Source: Flavobacterium quisquiliarum
GTDB lineage: Bacteria; Bacteroidota; Bacteroidia; Flavobacteriales; Flavobacteriaceae
Assembly: GCF_019308285.1 (NCBI RefSeq)
Contig: NZ_WWEM01000038.1
Span: 62,001 to 126,000, forward strand
Length of the DNA: 64,000 nucleotides
Direction of reading: 5' to 3'
Positions 9,671 through 18,225 of this stretch are shown piece after piece. The notes under the pieces were generated by a model that was not told where the DNA came from, did no database searches, and saw only the letters and a list, made by a program, of their open reading frames with translations. Both the position numbers and the translations under genes were made by a program. Numbering within the stretch: position 1 is the stretch's first letter; each line of letters opens with the position of its first letter.

Positions 9671-9754
9671 TTGAGTTCTGTTTTAAAAGATTGTTTTGCA
9701 AAGTTGAGGGAAAAAATTGAAATAATTCTTTTTAAAATCTGAATTAAAATAAAC

Positions 9755-9762
9755 TACTTTTG
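9755..9762 (+). promoter_or_regulatory. -7 promoter element TACTTTTG just before the SMI1-like gene
   Basis: An exact TAnnTTTG match ends 5 bp before the ATG at 9768. Transcription would start at or next to the start codon, so this mRNA may be leaderless. Confidence 0.4.
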
Positions 9763-9767
9763 AATAT

Positions 9768-10208
9768 ATGTCTACAAATTATAATTTAGAAAAAGAATTC
9801 CTTCAAAAGGTCGAAAGTAAAAATGATAATCAAAATAAAAGACAAATATTAAATAATGATCAAATAGAAAAACTTCTTTCAGAATACCCTAAACTACCTC
9901 AAGATTATATTGTTTATCAGCAAGAAATTGGTTCGGGAAGTTTTATGCAAGGTCAATTTAACATCACATCTTCTTTATTTGATTTAGAAGATTTAGGTTT
10001 GCAAGATCACTTTGAATTAAAATCGAATGTTTGGTTCTTTGGAGATAATTTCTGTGGCGATTTTTCTGGTTTTGATTTTGACCACAATGACGGAACTGTT
10101 GTTGAGTTTTGGCATGAAAGCGGAGAGCTTTATTACACCGATAAATCTTTTCAAAGTTACATCAGAGAGCAAATGTGCATGGATGAAAATGGAAATGAAA
10201 TCAAGTAA
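9768..10208 (+). CDS. SMI1/KNR4 (SUKH) family protein
   Basis: A 146-residue protein with the SUKH layout: an N-terminal helix with a short LP segment (IEKLLSEYPKLPQDYIVYQQ), then GSGSFM and a beta-rich part with NVWFFGDNFCGDFSGFD and DGTVVEFWHE. SUKH proteins commonly serve as immunity proteins of polymorphic toxins, and also occur as orphans. No toxin gene is adjacent. The nearest neighbours are a DMP19-like gene on the opposite strand and a PrcB-like lipoprotein downstream. Confidence 0.75.
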   Translation: MSTNYNLEKEFLQKVESKNDNQNKRQILNNDQIEKLLSEYPKLPQDYIVYQQEIGSGSFMQGQFNITSSLFDLEDLGLQDHFELKSNVWFFGDNFCGDFSGFDFDHNDGTVVEFWHESGELYYTDKSFQSYIREQMCMDENGNEIK

Positions 10209-10296
10209 ATCCAAAAAACTAAGTACCTTTAACGCAACCATTTAAAAAAAATCAATCTGTTAAATAAATAGTATTATTAAACTAATAACCAAAACC

Positions 10297-10746
10297 ATGA
10301 AACAGATTTTCTTATTTTTTAGCATCATATTTGCATTTACAAGTTGTGACAATGACGATTTACCAATCACTAATGTACAATATTCATCAATTGCTAAAGG
10401 AGATTCTTTTCCTAATGATCAAAGCATTGCACCAAGATATTTAGTTATTAAAGACTCTAAAAGTTGGAATAATTTAATGACTGAAATGAGCACTCCAAAT
10501 AATTTAGTAAAAGAATTCAGCGAGACTAATATTGACTTCAATAAATATCAAATTATTGCCGTTATTGACAGAACAAATGGAAATGGCGGACATTCTATAG
10601 ATATTATGAAAATCAGCCAAAACCGTAAAACTGTAATTGTAAAAGTTGAAAAATTAAAAAAAGGAGACCTAACAGCTAGATTATCTAGACCTTACGATAT
10701 TGTAAAAATAGAAAAGACAAACAAAAAGGTAGTTTTTGAGCAATAG
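10297..10746 (+). CDS. Lipoprotein with PrcB-like C-terminal domain
   Basis: A 149-residue lipoprotein (leader ending FTSC, Cys17). The C-terminal half, around YQIIAVIDRTNGNGGHSIDI and the following beta strands, resembles the PrcB C-terminal domain found in protease-complex subunits of spirochaetes and in many Bacteroidota lipoproteins. The function here is unknown. It converges with the patatin gene, whose stop is only a few bases away (10750). Confidence 0.6.
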   Translation: MKQIFLFFSIIFAFTSCDNDDLPITNVQYSSIAKGDSFPNDQSIAPRYLVIKDSKSWNNLMTEMSTPNNLVKEFSETNIDFNKYQIIAVIDRTNGNGGHSIDIMKISQNRKTVIVKVEKLKKGDLTARLSRPYDIVKIEKTNKKVVFEQ

Positions 10747-10749
10747 TAC

Positions 10750-12318
10750 TTAAAACCCCTTATTCTCAACCAACAGACCTTTCAATTCATCAGCCTTGGA
10801 ATAAGCTGCAAAACGTCCAGAAAGCAGCAACATTTCTTTTTCTTCGGGGGTTATTTTGAGTTTGGTCTCTACGTGAGATGAATATTCATAAAGCATTAAA
10901 AGTTCGCTGGCACCAAAATCTTTAAACTTTTCTTTGTCTAAACTTGAAAGCAAAACTTCTCCGTTTTTGTCTTTTTTAAAACTATCAGAACCAAATTTTG
11001 AAATCAATTGAGCTTTAAAATCGTCATGCAGTTTTAGCCAGCTTGCTGCTTCATCATCACTGTTTTTTAGTTCCGCAATCAAAGATTCGTATTTTTCATC
11101 TTTTTTCAACTTAGACAAATGATTGCGTAAAGTCGTAAAACCAATAACTTGATAATTGGAAGCTGGAATTTTATAGCGTTCCAAAACCGTTTCGACATCT
11201 CTTTCAAAAGTCATATATCGAGTTTGAACTGTATACAAAGAAGCTGTTTCTAACAAAGAAATCAATCTAATTTTTCCATCACTTATAAAAGGCGACTTTT
11301 TTCCCTGCCCTAAACAATCAATAAAAAGCGCTTTTTTGTTTTTATCTTTTACTTTATTGTCATTATGAAGCAGTTCTATCAAAGTTTCATATCCCATATT
11401 ATCTGATGCTCCGCCATCAACCACACATAAAATCTTATCCTGATTTTTGATTCCGAATTTGGTTTTTGGCAATACGCCAGGAAAAGCAGAACTTGCTGTG
11501 ATGGCATACGTAAGCGGAAAATCGTAACCATTATTTATTTGATTTCCGTCAAGCGGAAGGGACGCTTTATTGGGAGCCAAAGACGAATTGATCTTTAAAG
11601 CTCGAATAATATGTGGCATAAACGGAAAACGTTCTCCATTGTTATAAGCTGTTCCATTAGCAACCATTATGGGCAATTGCGGATTGAGTTTACTGTCTTT
11701 TGGAATAAAAAAATCCGATAACTGCATCTGCGTTTTAAACTTATTCTGATTTTCTGGATTTGTACTATCGTATTGCAAAACTTCCAAATCTAATCGCTGT
11801 GCCATAGAGATTTTTTCTCCTTTTTCGTTTCGGCTATTATTAAGGAGAGAAAAAAGCGTAGCCGATTTATTGACATCTGATTTAAAGGCATCTGCTTTAG
11901 AAAAGTAAAACTCATTGAAAGTACAGTTATCGTATTGCAGTTTGTTTTTTAGAATTGTCAAATAATATCCCGCCGAATAACAGCCTCCAGAAACAGTAGA
12001 AAAATAATCGATTTCATTTAAAAAATTACGATTCGAATTCTCTTCCTGAATTTCTTCCAATCCCAAAAGCACTCCCAAACTAAAAAACTGAGCTCTCGAT
12101 CCACCACCCGAAATACCAACTCCCAAAGCAATATTCGGATTTTGAAATTGCACATCGCGTTCCTGAACCGATTTGTATTCGTTTAAACTAACCGCAGGAA
12201 TCGAATTATAATTGATTTCTGAAAAGAGATTTATTTTGTTTTGAGCAATTCCTTGATTATAAAATGCAAGAAATAAGAATCCTATAGAAAGCCTTTTAAA
12301 TACCATAAACCGAAACAT
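10750..12318 (-). CDS. Secreted patatin-like phospholipase
   Basis: A 522-residue protein with a signal peptide (about residues 1-26, ending GIAQ). The patatin hydrolase domain shows an oxyanion loop GGGSRA at 71-76, a nucleophile elbow STVSGG with Ser110, and the dyad aspartate in DGGASDNMG (Asp301). The elbow reads like the cPLA2-type TVSGG variant rather than the common GxSxG. It should hydrolyse acyl esters of membrane lipids in the periplasm or outer membrane. The C-terminal ~150 residues are helical and unassigned. The catalytic residues are intact. Confidence 0.85.
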   Translation of the reverse strand: MFRFMVFKRLSIGFLFLAFYNQGIAQNKINLFSEINYNSIPAVSLNEYKSVQERDVQFQNPNIALGVGISGGGSRAQFFSLGVLLGLEEIQEENSNRNFLNEIDYFSTVSGGCYSAGYYLTILKNKLQYDNCTFNEFYFSKADAFKSDVNKSATLFSLLNNSRNEKGEKISMAQRLDLEVLQYDSTNPENQNKFKTQMQLSDFFIPKDSKLNPQLPIMVANGTAYNNGERFPFMPHIIRALKINSSLAPNKASLPLDGNQINNGYDFPLTYAITASSAFPGVLPKTKFGIKNQDKILCVVDGGASDNMGYETLIELLHNDNKVKDKNKKALFIDCLGQGKKSPFISDGKIRLISLLETASLYTVQTRYMTFERDVETVLERYKIPASNYQVIGFTTLRNHLSKLKKDEKYESLIAELKNSDDEAASWLKLHDDFKAQLISKFGSDSFKKDKNGEVLLSSLDKEKFKDFGASELLMLYEYSSHVETKLKITPEEKEMLLLSGRFAAYSKADELKGLLVENKGF

Positions 12319-12398
12319 TGTTTAAACCCTATAAAATTAGTTGAATTAATTCAAAATGAAATAGTTGTGTTTCTGTTTTTTCATAATAATAACAAAAA

Positions 12399-12427
12399 AA
12401 AACCGCATCCAAACAGAATGCGGTTTT
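12399..12427 (-). terminator. Hairpin terminator of the CDGSH gene
   Basis: AAAACCGCAT pairs with ATGCGGTTTT with a 9-base loop. On the minus strand it is followed by a T-run (the A-run at 12392-12402), 26 bp past the CDGSH stop. This is a good intrinsic terminator. Confidence 0.75.
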
Positions 12428-12453
12428 CAAATATTTAAAACTATAAAAAAATC

Positions 12454-12681
12454 CTAGTTTGTTTTCATTGGCGGTAAATCAAACGCAACAGAATCGTGTT
12501 CGAAATTGTTTCTGTGTCCTCCATCGCAGAATGGTTTGTTAGCAGATAATCCGCAACGGCAAAGTCCAAGTGCAGATCTTCCTTGTAAACCGTAAAGTAC
12601 TCCTTCTGGATCCATGATTTCAAAATCTCCTTCGATTTTAATAGATCCATTTTTATTGATGATTAATTTAGTCTTGCTCAT
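12454..12681 (-). CDS. CDGSH iron-sulfur domain protein
   Basis: A 75-residue protein with one complete CDGSH zinc-finger-like motif that binds a redox-active [2Fe-2S] cluster: Cys41, Cys43, Cys52 and His56 within GLCRCGLSANKPFCDGGH. I chose the ATG at 12681 (MSKTKLIINK) because the only start that extends the frame is a TTG at 12705. Small CDGSH proteins are thought to act in electron transfer or Fe-S traffic. The family is common in Flavobacteria. A hairpin terminator follows. Confidence 0.9.
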   Translation of the reverse strand: MSKTKLIINKNGSIKIEGDFEIMDPEGVLYGLQGRSALGLCRCGLSANKPFCDGGHRNNFEHDSVAFDLPPMKTN

Positions 12682-12776
12682 AAATTTTGTTTTTTTCGGA
12701 TGCAAAGATTGCGAAATATATCTTTATTTAAGAGCAATGAACGTAGTTTAAACTGGTTCTATTTTATTTGCGTTTT

Positions 12777-12924
12777 GCCACAAAGACAGTAAGGCACAAA
12801 GTTTTTTTACTAAGAATCGAGGTTCCTTAAATGAGTCATCTGTGCAAATTTGTTTAAATCTTTAATTCCGATAGCTATCGGGAGCATGAAATAATAAACT
12901 TTGCGCCTTAGCGCCTTTGTGGCA
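12777..12924. repeat. Inverted CACAAAG-type repeat pair with a GATAGCTATC palindrome inside
   Basis: A left arm (12777-12808, TGCCACAAAGACAG...) and a right arm (12896-12924, ...GCGCCTTTGTGGCA) are inverted copies of one repeat. CCGATAGCTATCGG lies between them at 12868-12881. The element fills the gap between GH43 and CDGSH, both on the minus strand, so it may end GH43 transcription. Confidence 0.65.
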
Positions 12925-12934
12925 GACAAAAAAA

Positions 12935-14434
12935 CTACAGCGTCTTATAAACAAAATTTCTAAACTTTACACTTCCCTTTCCAATAGAACAAAGACCAAT
13001 TCTTAATCCTAAGAAACCACTCAAAACATTATGGTTGTATCCTGAAACTTCTACAGAATTCTCGATTTTTTTCCAGTCTTTTCCATCAATACTGTAAAAC
13101 ATATCGACCGTGTTTTTGATGTTTTTTAAACGAAGAAAAACTTTTCGGTTATGTGTATTTTTCTCTGTTGGAAACTGCCATCCTCTCAAATTTGCCAAAA
13201 TGTTATTTTGATCGGCTAAGATTCCTGAGTAATATTTATTGTCATAAAAAAGCACCAATCCACCAACTGCATCTCCTTCCATCTCCAATTCGACTTCAGC
13301 CGTATACGAATGTCCACCAGGAACAATTACCAGCGGAGAACTATTTCCAACACCATCTCCTTTTCCTTCAATAGTCAGAGTATTATTGGCTACTTTAAAT
13401 CTTGAACTTTCAATTCCATTATAAAATTTCCATTGTGGTTTTAAAGCCGAACCTTCAAAATTATCACTTAACGAAAATTCAGGAAGTGTCTTCCCTTGTG
13501 GTTTTGCAATCGGTTTATCTGTTTGAGTGTTATCAGAAATTTTATACCAGCCGTCTTTTGTCCATTCCACAGGTTGTAGCAAAGTCTGACGCCCCAAGTT
13601 GTAATAATCTTTTTCGTAACCGTGAAAAATCATCCACCATTTTCCGTTGGCATCTTCAAAAATAGTACTGTGTCCTTTTGACCACCAAGTTTCAGAACTA
13701 TTATTGGTTCGCAAAACCGGATTATGTGGCGAGTTTTCCCAAGGTCCAAGTGGCGATTTTGATCTTGCCGAAATTACCATATGACTTGTCGCCGGACCAG
13801 CAGTTCCGCCTTCGGCAACTGTTAAATAATAATATTCTCCTCGTTTGAACAATTTTGGTCCTTCCATACAGAAACATTCAATACTCCATTCTCTTGGAAT
13901 TTTCCATCCGTCATAAACATGTTTTAGTTCGCTTGTTACCGAAAGTCCGTCTTTGGATAACGCCACATAACCTCCGTTACTGAAATACAAAAATCGGTTC
14001 CCTTTATCATCTGCAATATGTCCGGGATCAATGTTTCCGATTTTCAAATCTATTGGCTCGCTCCAAGGGCCGTTAATAGAATCGGCTGTAACTACAAAAT
14101 TGGTATTATTCGCAGGAAAATAAATGTAGTATTTGTTGTTGTACTTAATTAAATCGGGGGCCCAAACAGCTCCAACATATTTTTGAAGCGCATTGGTAAC
14201 CGGTTCCCAATTCATTAAATCCGTAGAATGCCAGATTAAAAGTCCTGGATAATAATCGAAAGAAGAATGTACGACATAATAATCTTTTCCGTCTTTTAAT
14301 AAACTCGGATCGGGATAATCTCCTGCAAAAATTGGATTGGTATATTGTCCTTGCTTTAAACTCTTTTCTGATTGTGATTGAGAGTAACCACAATACACAA
14401 ACAATATTGAAATGATTAGATATATTTTATTCAT
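12935..14434 (-). CDS. Secreted glycoside hydrolase family 43 protein
   Basis: A 499-residue exported enzyme (signal peptide about 1-20, ending GYSQS). A five-bladed beta-propeller GH43 domain covers about 30-310, with the expected acids: general base Asp42 in YPDPSLL, Asp94 in VWAPDLIKY, Asp136 in NIDPGHI and acid Glu191 in CMEGPKLF. A C-terminal beta-sandwich (about 325-499) resembles the xylosidase C-terminal concanavalin-like domain. Such enzymes remove xylose or arabinose from plant polysaccharides. No SusC/SusD pair is nearby, so it is not in a visible polysaccharide utilisation locus. Confidence 0.87.
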   Translation of the reverse strand: MNKIYLIISILFVYCGYSQSQSEKSLKQGQYTNPIFAGDYPDPSLLKDGKDYYVVHSSFDYYPGLLIWHSTDLMNWEPVTNALQKYVGAVWAPDLIKYNNKYYIYFPANNTNFVVTADSINGPWSEPIDLKIGNIDPGHIADDKGNRFLYFSNGGYVALSKDGLSVTSELKHVYDGWKIPREWSIECFCMEGPKLFKRGEYYYLTVAEGGTAGPATSHMVISARSKSPLGPWENSPHNPVLRTNNSSETWWSKGHSTIFEDANGKWWMIFHGYEKDYYNLGRQTLLQPVEWTKDGWYKISDNTQTDKPIAKPQGKTLPEFSLSDNFEGSALKPQWKFYNGIESSRFKVANNTLTIEGKGDGVGNSSPLVIVPGGHSYTAEVELEMEGDAVGGLVLFYDNKYYSGILADQNNILANLRGWQFPTEKNTHNRKVFLRLKNIKNTVDMFYSIDGKDWKKIENSVEVSGYNHNVLSGFLGLRIGLCSIGKGSVKFRNFVYKTL

Positions 14435-14507
14435 GTTTTGATATTTTTATTCAAATATAGTCAAAAAGACCATAAGGTTTTAATGGAGTGAAATTTTGTT
14501 AAGCTTT

Positions 14508-14834
14508 TACACAGAGATGCACGAAGAATTTCGCAGAGATTCGCAAAGTTTTTATGAAAGAAGTTAAAAATAATCTCGCAAAGTCGCAGAGGCGCAAAGT
14601 TTTTAGGACTAGTTTGTCATTTCGAGGAACGAGAAATCTCCACAAGTAACTCCGCTCCTAAAAGAGCCAATCTTTGTCGAGCTTCTTGTGGAGATTTCTC
14701 GTTCCTCGAAATGACAAACTGCATGGTTAATCTTTAACTTAAAAACAAAAACTTTGCGCCTCTGCGACTTTGCGAGAACCAAATTCAATAAAATCTTAGC
14801 GAATCTCTGCGCTTTTTCTTTGCGAATCTCTGTG
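14508..14834. repeat. 327-bp nested palindrome between GH43 and metG
   Basis: Three nested pairs of arms share one centre: a perfect 36-bp inverted repeat (14611-14646 with 14685-14720), a perfect 30-bp pair (14574-14603 with 14747-14776), and an imperfect outer pair (about 14510-14545 with 14799-14834). It fills most of the 454-bp divergent gap; the rest holds only the two promoter regions. No ORF is supported. Read as RNA from either strand it would be one giant hairpin. Confidence 0.85.
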
Positions 14835-14861
14835 TAATATTAAAATCTCAATTCTATTGCT

Positions 14862-14869
14862 TATTTTTG
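14862..14869 (+). promoter_or_regulatory. -7 promoter element of metG
   Basis: TATTTTTG matches TAnnTTTG and lies 19 bp before the metG ATG, giving a short leader of about a dozen bases. A matching -33 TTTG is not evident. Confidence 0.45.
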
Positions 14870-14888
14870 CACTCAATAAAATTGAATT

Positions 14889-17024
14889 ATGATACAAGAT
14901 CCAAAGAGATATACGATCACGGCGGCATTACCTTACACCAACGGGCCTATTCATATTGGGCATTTGGCTGGGGTTTATGTGCCTGCAGATATATATTCTA
15001 GATATTTAAGATTGCAAGGGAAAGATGTTGCATTTATTTGCGGAAGTGATGAACACGGTGTTGCAATTTCGATGAAAGCCAAAAAAGAAGGAATCACACC
15101 GCAGGAAGTTATTGATAAATATGATGGAATCATCCGTAAATCGTTTGCTGATTTCGGAATTTCATTTAACAATTACTCTAGAACTTCGGCGAAAATTCAT
15201 CATGATACGGCTTCAGAATTCTTCAGGACTTTGTATGATAAAGGCGATTTTATTGAAGAAGTTACAGAACAATTGTACGATGCAAAAGCCAATCAGTTTT
15301 TAGCAGACCGTTTTGTGGTTGGAACTTGCCCAAAATGTGGAAACGACGGAGCTTATGGTGATCAATGCGAAAATTGCGGATCGACTTTGAACGCAACTGA
15401 TTTGATTAACCCAAAATCGACTATTACAGGCGAGACTCCAGTTTTAAAATCAACGAAACACTGGTTTTTACCTTTGGATCGTTACGATGCTTTTTTACGC
15501 GAATGGATTTTGGAAGGTCATAAAAACGACTGGAAAACCAACGTTTACGGTCAAGTAAAATCGTGGATCGATGCCGGATTAGAACCTCGTGCGGTAACAC
15601 GTGACTTGGATTGGGGAATTGATGTTCCTGTTGAAGGAGCTGAAGGCAAAAAATTATATGTTTGGTTTGATGCGCCGATCGGATATATTTCGTCTACAAA
15701 AGAATGGGCAGCACGCGAAGGAAAAGACTGGGAACCGTACTGGAAAGATCAGGATACGAAACTGGTTCACTTTATTGGAAAAGACAATATTGTTTTCCAC
15801 TGTATTATTTTCCCAGCAATGCTTAAGGCTGAAGGAAGTTACATTTTACCAGACAACGTTCCAGCAAATGAGTTTTTGAATTTGGAAGGAAACAAACTTT
15901 CGACTTCTAAAAACTGGGCGGTTTGGTTACACGAATATTTAGAAGAGTTTCCAGATAAACAGGATGTTTTACGTTATGCTTTGACATCAAACGCTCCTGA
16001 AACAAAAGATAACGATTTTACGTGGAAAGATTTCCAAGCTAGAAATAACAACGAATTGGTTGCTGTTTTTGGAAACTTCATCAATCGTGTGGTGGTTTTA
16101 ACCAACAAATATTACGATGGAATTATTCCAGCGCCAAACGAATTTACAGAAGTTGACGAACAAACTTTAGCAGAATTAAAAGCGTATCCAGCTGTAATTT
16201 CAAGTTCAGTGGAGCGTTACAGATTCCGTGAAGCTTTGGGCGAATTGATGAATGTGGCTCGTTTAGGAAACAAATATCTGGCAGACGAAGAGCCTTGGAA
16301 AGTGATGAAAGACAATCCAGAGCGTGTAAAAACACAAATGTATGTAGCGTTACAAATTGCTGCGGCGTTGAGCGTTTTGGCTGAACCTTTTTTACCTTTT
16401 ACTGCGGCGAAACTTTCTAAAATATTGAATTTAGGGGATCTTAAAGAGCACTTTGCAGGTTTCAGCAAATTCCTGAAAGAGAAAGATCGCGATGCAAAAG
16501 ACATTTTTATTGATAAAACATTAGGTTGGAATGATATTTCTGAAAATTCAGATTTACTTCCGGCAGGACATAAAATTGGCGAAGCAGAATTGCTTTTCGC
16601 TAAAATCGAAGACGAAGAAATACAAAAACAAATAGATAAATTGGAAGCAACAAAAACAGCTAATCTTGCCGAAAACAAACAAGCAGAACCACAAAAAGAT
16701 TTAATTCAGTTTGAGGATTTTGCAAAAATGGATATTCGTATCGGAACTATTTTGGAAGCTGAAAAAATGCCAAAAGCAAACAAACTTTTAGTGCTTAAAG
16801 TAGATACAGGAATCGATGTTCGTACGATTGTTTCTGGAATTGCTGAAAGTTTTTCGCCAGAAGAAATTATCGGGAAACGTGTTTCTGTACTAGCAAACCT
16901 TGCTCCAAGAGCTTTACGTGGTATTGAAAGTCAGGGAATGATTTTGATGACAACAAATGCTGAAGGGAAACTGGTTTTCGTAAATCCAGATGCTGATGCG
17001 CCGAATGGTGCTACGGTAAACTAA
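14889..17024 (+). CDS. metG: Methionyl-tRNA synthetase with C-terminal tRNA-binding domain
   Basis: Class I synthetase charging initiator and elongator tRNA-Met. The 711 aa contain HIGH at 22-25, a zinc knuckle with Cys147, Cys150, Cys160 and Cys163, and KLSTS at 336-340 as the KMSKS equivalent. An anticodon-binding helical domain and a C-terminal EMAP/Trbp111-type OB fold (about 608-711) that dimerises and binds tRNA complete it. Around residues 575-605 there is a charged linker. A good hairpin terminator follows. It is the only metG seen. Confidence 0.97.
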   Translation: MIQDPKRYTITAALPYTNGPIHIGHLAGVYVPADIYSRYLRLQGKDVAFICGSDEHGVAISMKAKKEGITPQEVIDKYDGIIRKSFADFGISFNNYSRTSAKIHHDTASEFFRTLYDKGDFIEEVTEQLYDAKANQFLADRFVVGTCPKCGNDGAYGDQCENCGSTLNATDLINPKSTITGETPVLKSTKHWFLPLDRYDAFLREWILEGHKNDWKTNVYGQVKSWIDAGLEPRAVTRDLDWGIDVPVEGAEGKKLYVWFDAPIGYISSTKEWAAREGKDWEPYWKDQDTKLVHFIGKDNIVFHCIIFPAMLKAEGSYILPDNVPANEFLNLEGNKLSTSKNWAVWLHEYLEEFPDKQDVLRYALTSNAPETKDNDFTWKDFQARNNNELVAVFGNFINRVVVLTNKYYDGIIPAPNEFTEVDEQTLAELKAYPAVISSSVERYRFREALGELMNVARLGNKYLADEEPWKVMKDNPERVKTQMYVALQIAAALSVLAEPFLPFTAAKLSKILNLGDLKEHFAGFSKFLKEKDRDAKDIFIDKTLGWNDISENSDLLPAGHKIGEAELLFAKIEDEEIQKQIDKLEATKTANLAENKQAEPQKDLIQFEDFAKMDIRIGTILEAEKMPKANKLLVLKVDTGIDVRTIVSGIAESFSPEEIIGKRVSVLANLAPRALRGIESQGMILMTTNAEGKLVFVNPDADAPNGATVN

Positions 17025-17031
17025 AGATTTT

Positions 17032-17057
17032 AAAAGATGTGTTATTGCACATCTTTT
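17032..17057 (+). terminator. metG intrinsic terminator
   Basis: AAAAGATGTG pairs with CACATCTTTT across TTATTG and runs into TTTT. It begins 8 bp after the metG stop. Confidence 0.85.
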
Positions 17058-17088
17058 TTTATCTCTTTTAAGTTTATTTTGGATGTCC

Positions 17089-17115
17089 TGCAAGGTTTTC
17101 GAAACCTTGTAGGAA
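17089..17115. repeat. Small palindrome (CTGCAAGGTTTTCGAAACCTTG)
   Basis: A nearly perfect inverted repeat centred on TTCGAA, lying downstream of metG. It resembles the CAGGTTTTAAAAACCTG hairpins at 6025 and 30070. No function is evident. Confidence 0.4.
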
Positions 17116-17222
17116 TAAAAGCAAAATAAAATTCTTACTTTTTTTGTTTCTTTCAAAATCATTTTTATAAGTTTGTTCTGCAAAAAATACCCTTAAGGAT
17201 TTTTAATTAAAACTTTAAGAGA

Positions 17223-17498
17223 ATGATTAAAGAAAATCAAAAACCGACACACCACGATGTAATGCCATCAATGGCAAAATTTCTTTCAGACTTATGGTTT
17301 GAAGGCGATTTTAGAGAACAACCCCATTATCTGTCTGAAATTTTCAAGCGAATTCTTGAAACAGATTTGGGAGATGACAAAGAGCTAAGATCAAAAATGA
17401 TGGAATGCATCAAAACCAGTGAAATGCTTGCCGAAACACTCGAACCGTTTTCGGATAAACAAATTCAGAAAGACTGCAATAAAATCATAACGGCTTAA
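17223..17498 (+). CDS. Small conserved-looking protein, unknown
   Basis: A 91-residue soluble, mostly helical acidic protein beginning MIKENQKPTHHDVMPSMAKF. I do not recognise a family. No signal peptide, no metal-binding cysteine pair. It is a free-standing gene with its own hairpin terminator just after the stop (17503-17545), which supports it being real. Confidence 0.6.
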   Translation: MIKENQKPTHHDVMPSMAKFLSDLWFEGDFREQPHYLSEIFKRILETDLGDDKELRSKMMECIKTSEMLAETLEPFSDKQIQKDCNKIITA

Positions 17499-17502
17499 GA
17501 TA

Positions 17503-17545
17503 AAAGCGTAAATCGATTAACTTTTTTAATTGATTTGCGCTTTTT
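17503..17545 (+). terminator. Terminator of the 91-aa gene
   Basis: AAAAGCGTAAATCGATTAA pairs imperfectly with TTAATTGATTTGCGCTTTTT, directly after the stop and ending in a T-run. Confidence 0.75.
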
Positions 17546-17647
17546 CTTTTCTACATATTATTAAATCATTGATTTTCCTTTAAAATTAGTTTTCTTACAA
17601 AAAAAATGAGATATTAGCGCCAAAAGTTATTCGAAAAACTGAAAATT

Positions 17648-18214
17648 ATGGAGCTATTAGACAGTTTACCTACGTTGCTTAAATCTTTTTGGTACATCGC
17701 GATTCCAACAAGTTTAATTTTTCTTATTCAAACCATTATTACCTTTTCGGGTCTTGATGTTGCGGACGGATTTGATACCGATTTTGATGCTCACTTACAT
17801 GATGGCGGTGATTTTCAGCTTTTTTCCTTAAGAAACTTAATCAACTTTTTGTTGGGTTTTAGCTGGACTGGGATTTCTTTTTATTCGACTCTTGGCGAAA
17901 AGCCAGTTTTTCTTATTGTTACTTCCTTTGTTGTTGGGGTTTTGTTTGTGCTTTTGTTTTTCTTCGTGATCAAACAAGTACAAAAACTAGCCGAAGACAA
18001 TTCTTTTAAAATAACCAATACACTAAATAAAACTGCCGAAGTTTATCTGACTATTCCTGAAAAGAAAAGTGGAAAAGGCAAAATCATGATCAGCGTAAAC
18101 GGTGCCTTTCATGAACTGGAAGCCATGACCGAAAATGACAGAATTCCGTCGGGAAGTTCAGTAAAAGTTGTCAAAATAGAAAACAACAACCTCTTAATCG
18201 TAGAAACCATATAA
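17648..18214 (+). CDS. NfeD-like membrane protein, flotillin partner
   Basis: A 188-residue protein with about three membrane helices (around 12-32, 65-85 and 93-115) and a C-terminal soluble beta domain (about 125-188) of the OB-fold NfeD/YqiJ type, ending SGSSVKVVKIENNNLLIVE. It ends 11 bp before the flotillin gene. This membrane-plus-OB protein next to a flotillin is the well-known NfeD-flotillin pairing, thought to organise membrane microdomains. The family assignment relies on both layout and context. Confidence 0.75.
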   Translation: MELLDSLPTLLKSFWYIAIPTSLIFLIQTIITFSGLDVADGFDTDFDAHLHDGGDFQLFSLRNLINFLLGFSWTGISFYSTLGEKPVFLIVTSFVVGVLFVLLFFFVIKQVQKLAEDNSFKITNTLNKTAEVYLTIPEKKSGKGKIMISVNGAFHELEAMTENDRIPSGSSVKVVKIENNNLLIVETI

Positions 18215-18225
18215 CATAAATTATA

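Noticed and set aside
12682..12705. TTG-initiated extension of the CDGSH gene
   Set aside because: The ATG at 12681 gives the normal family N-terminus, so the TTG extension adds nothing.
16217..16678. 153-aa minus-strand frame within metG
   Set aside because: It lies wholly inside a well-supported gene and has no recognisable domain.
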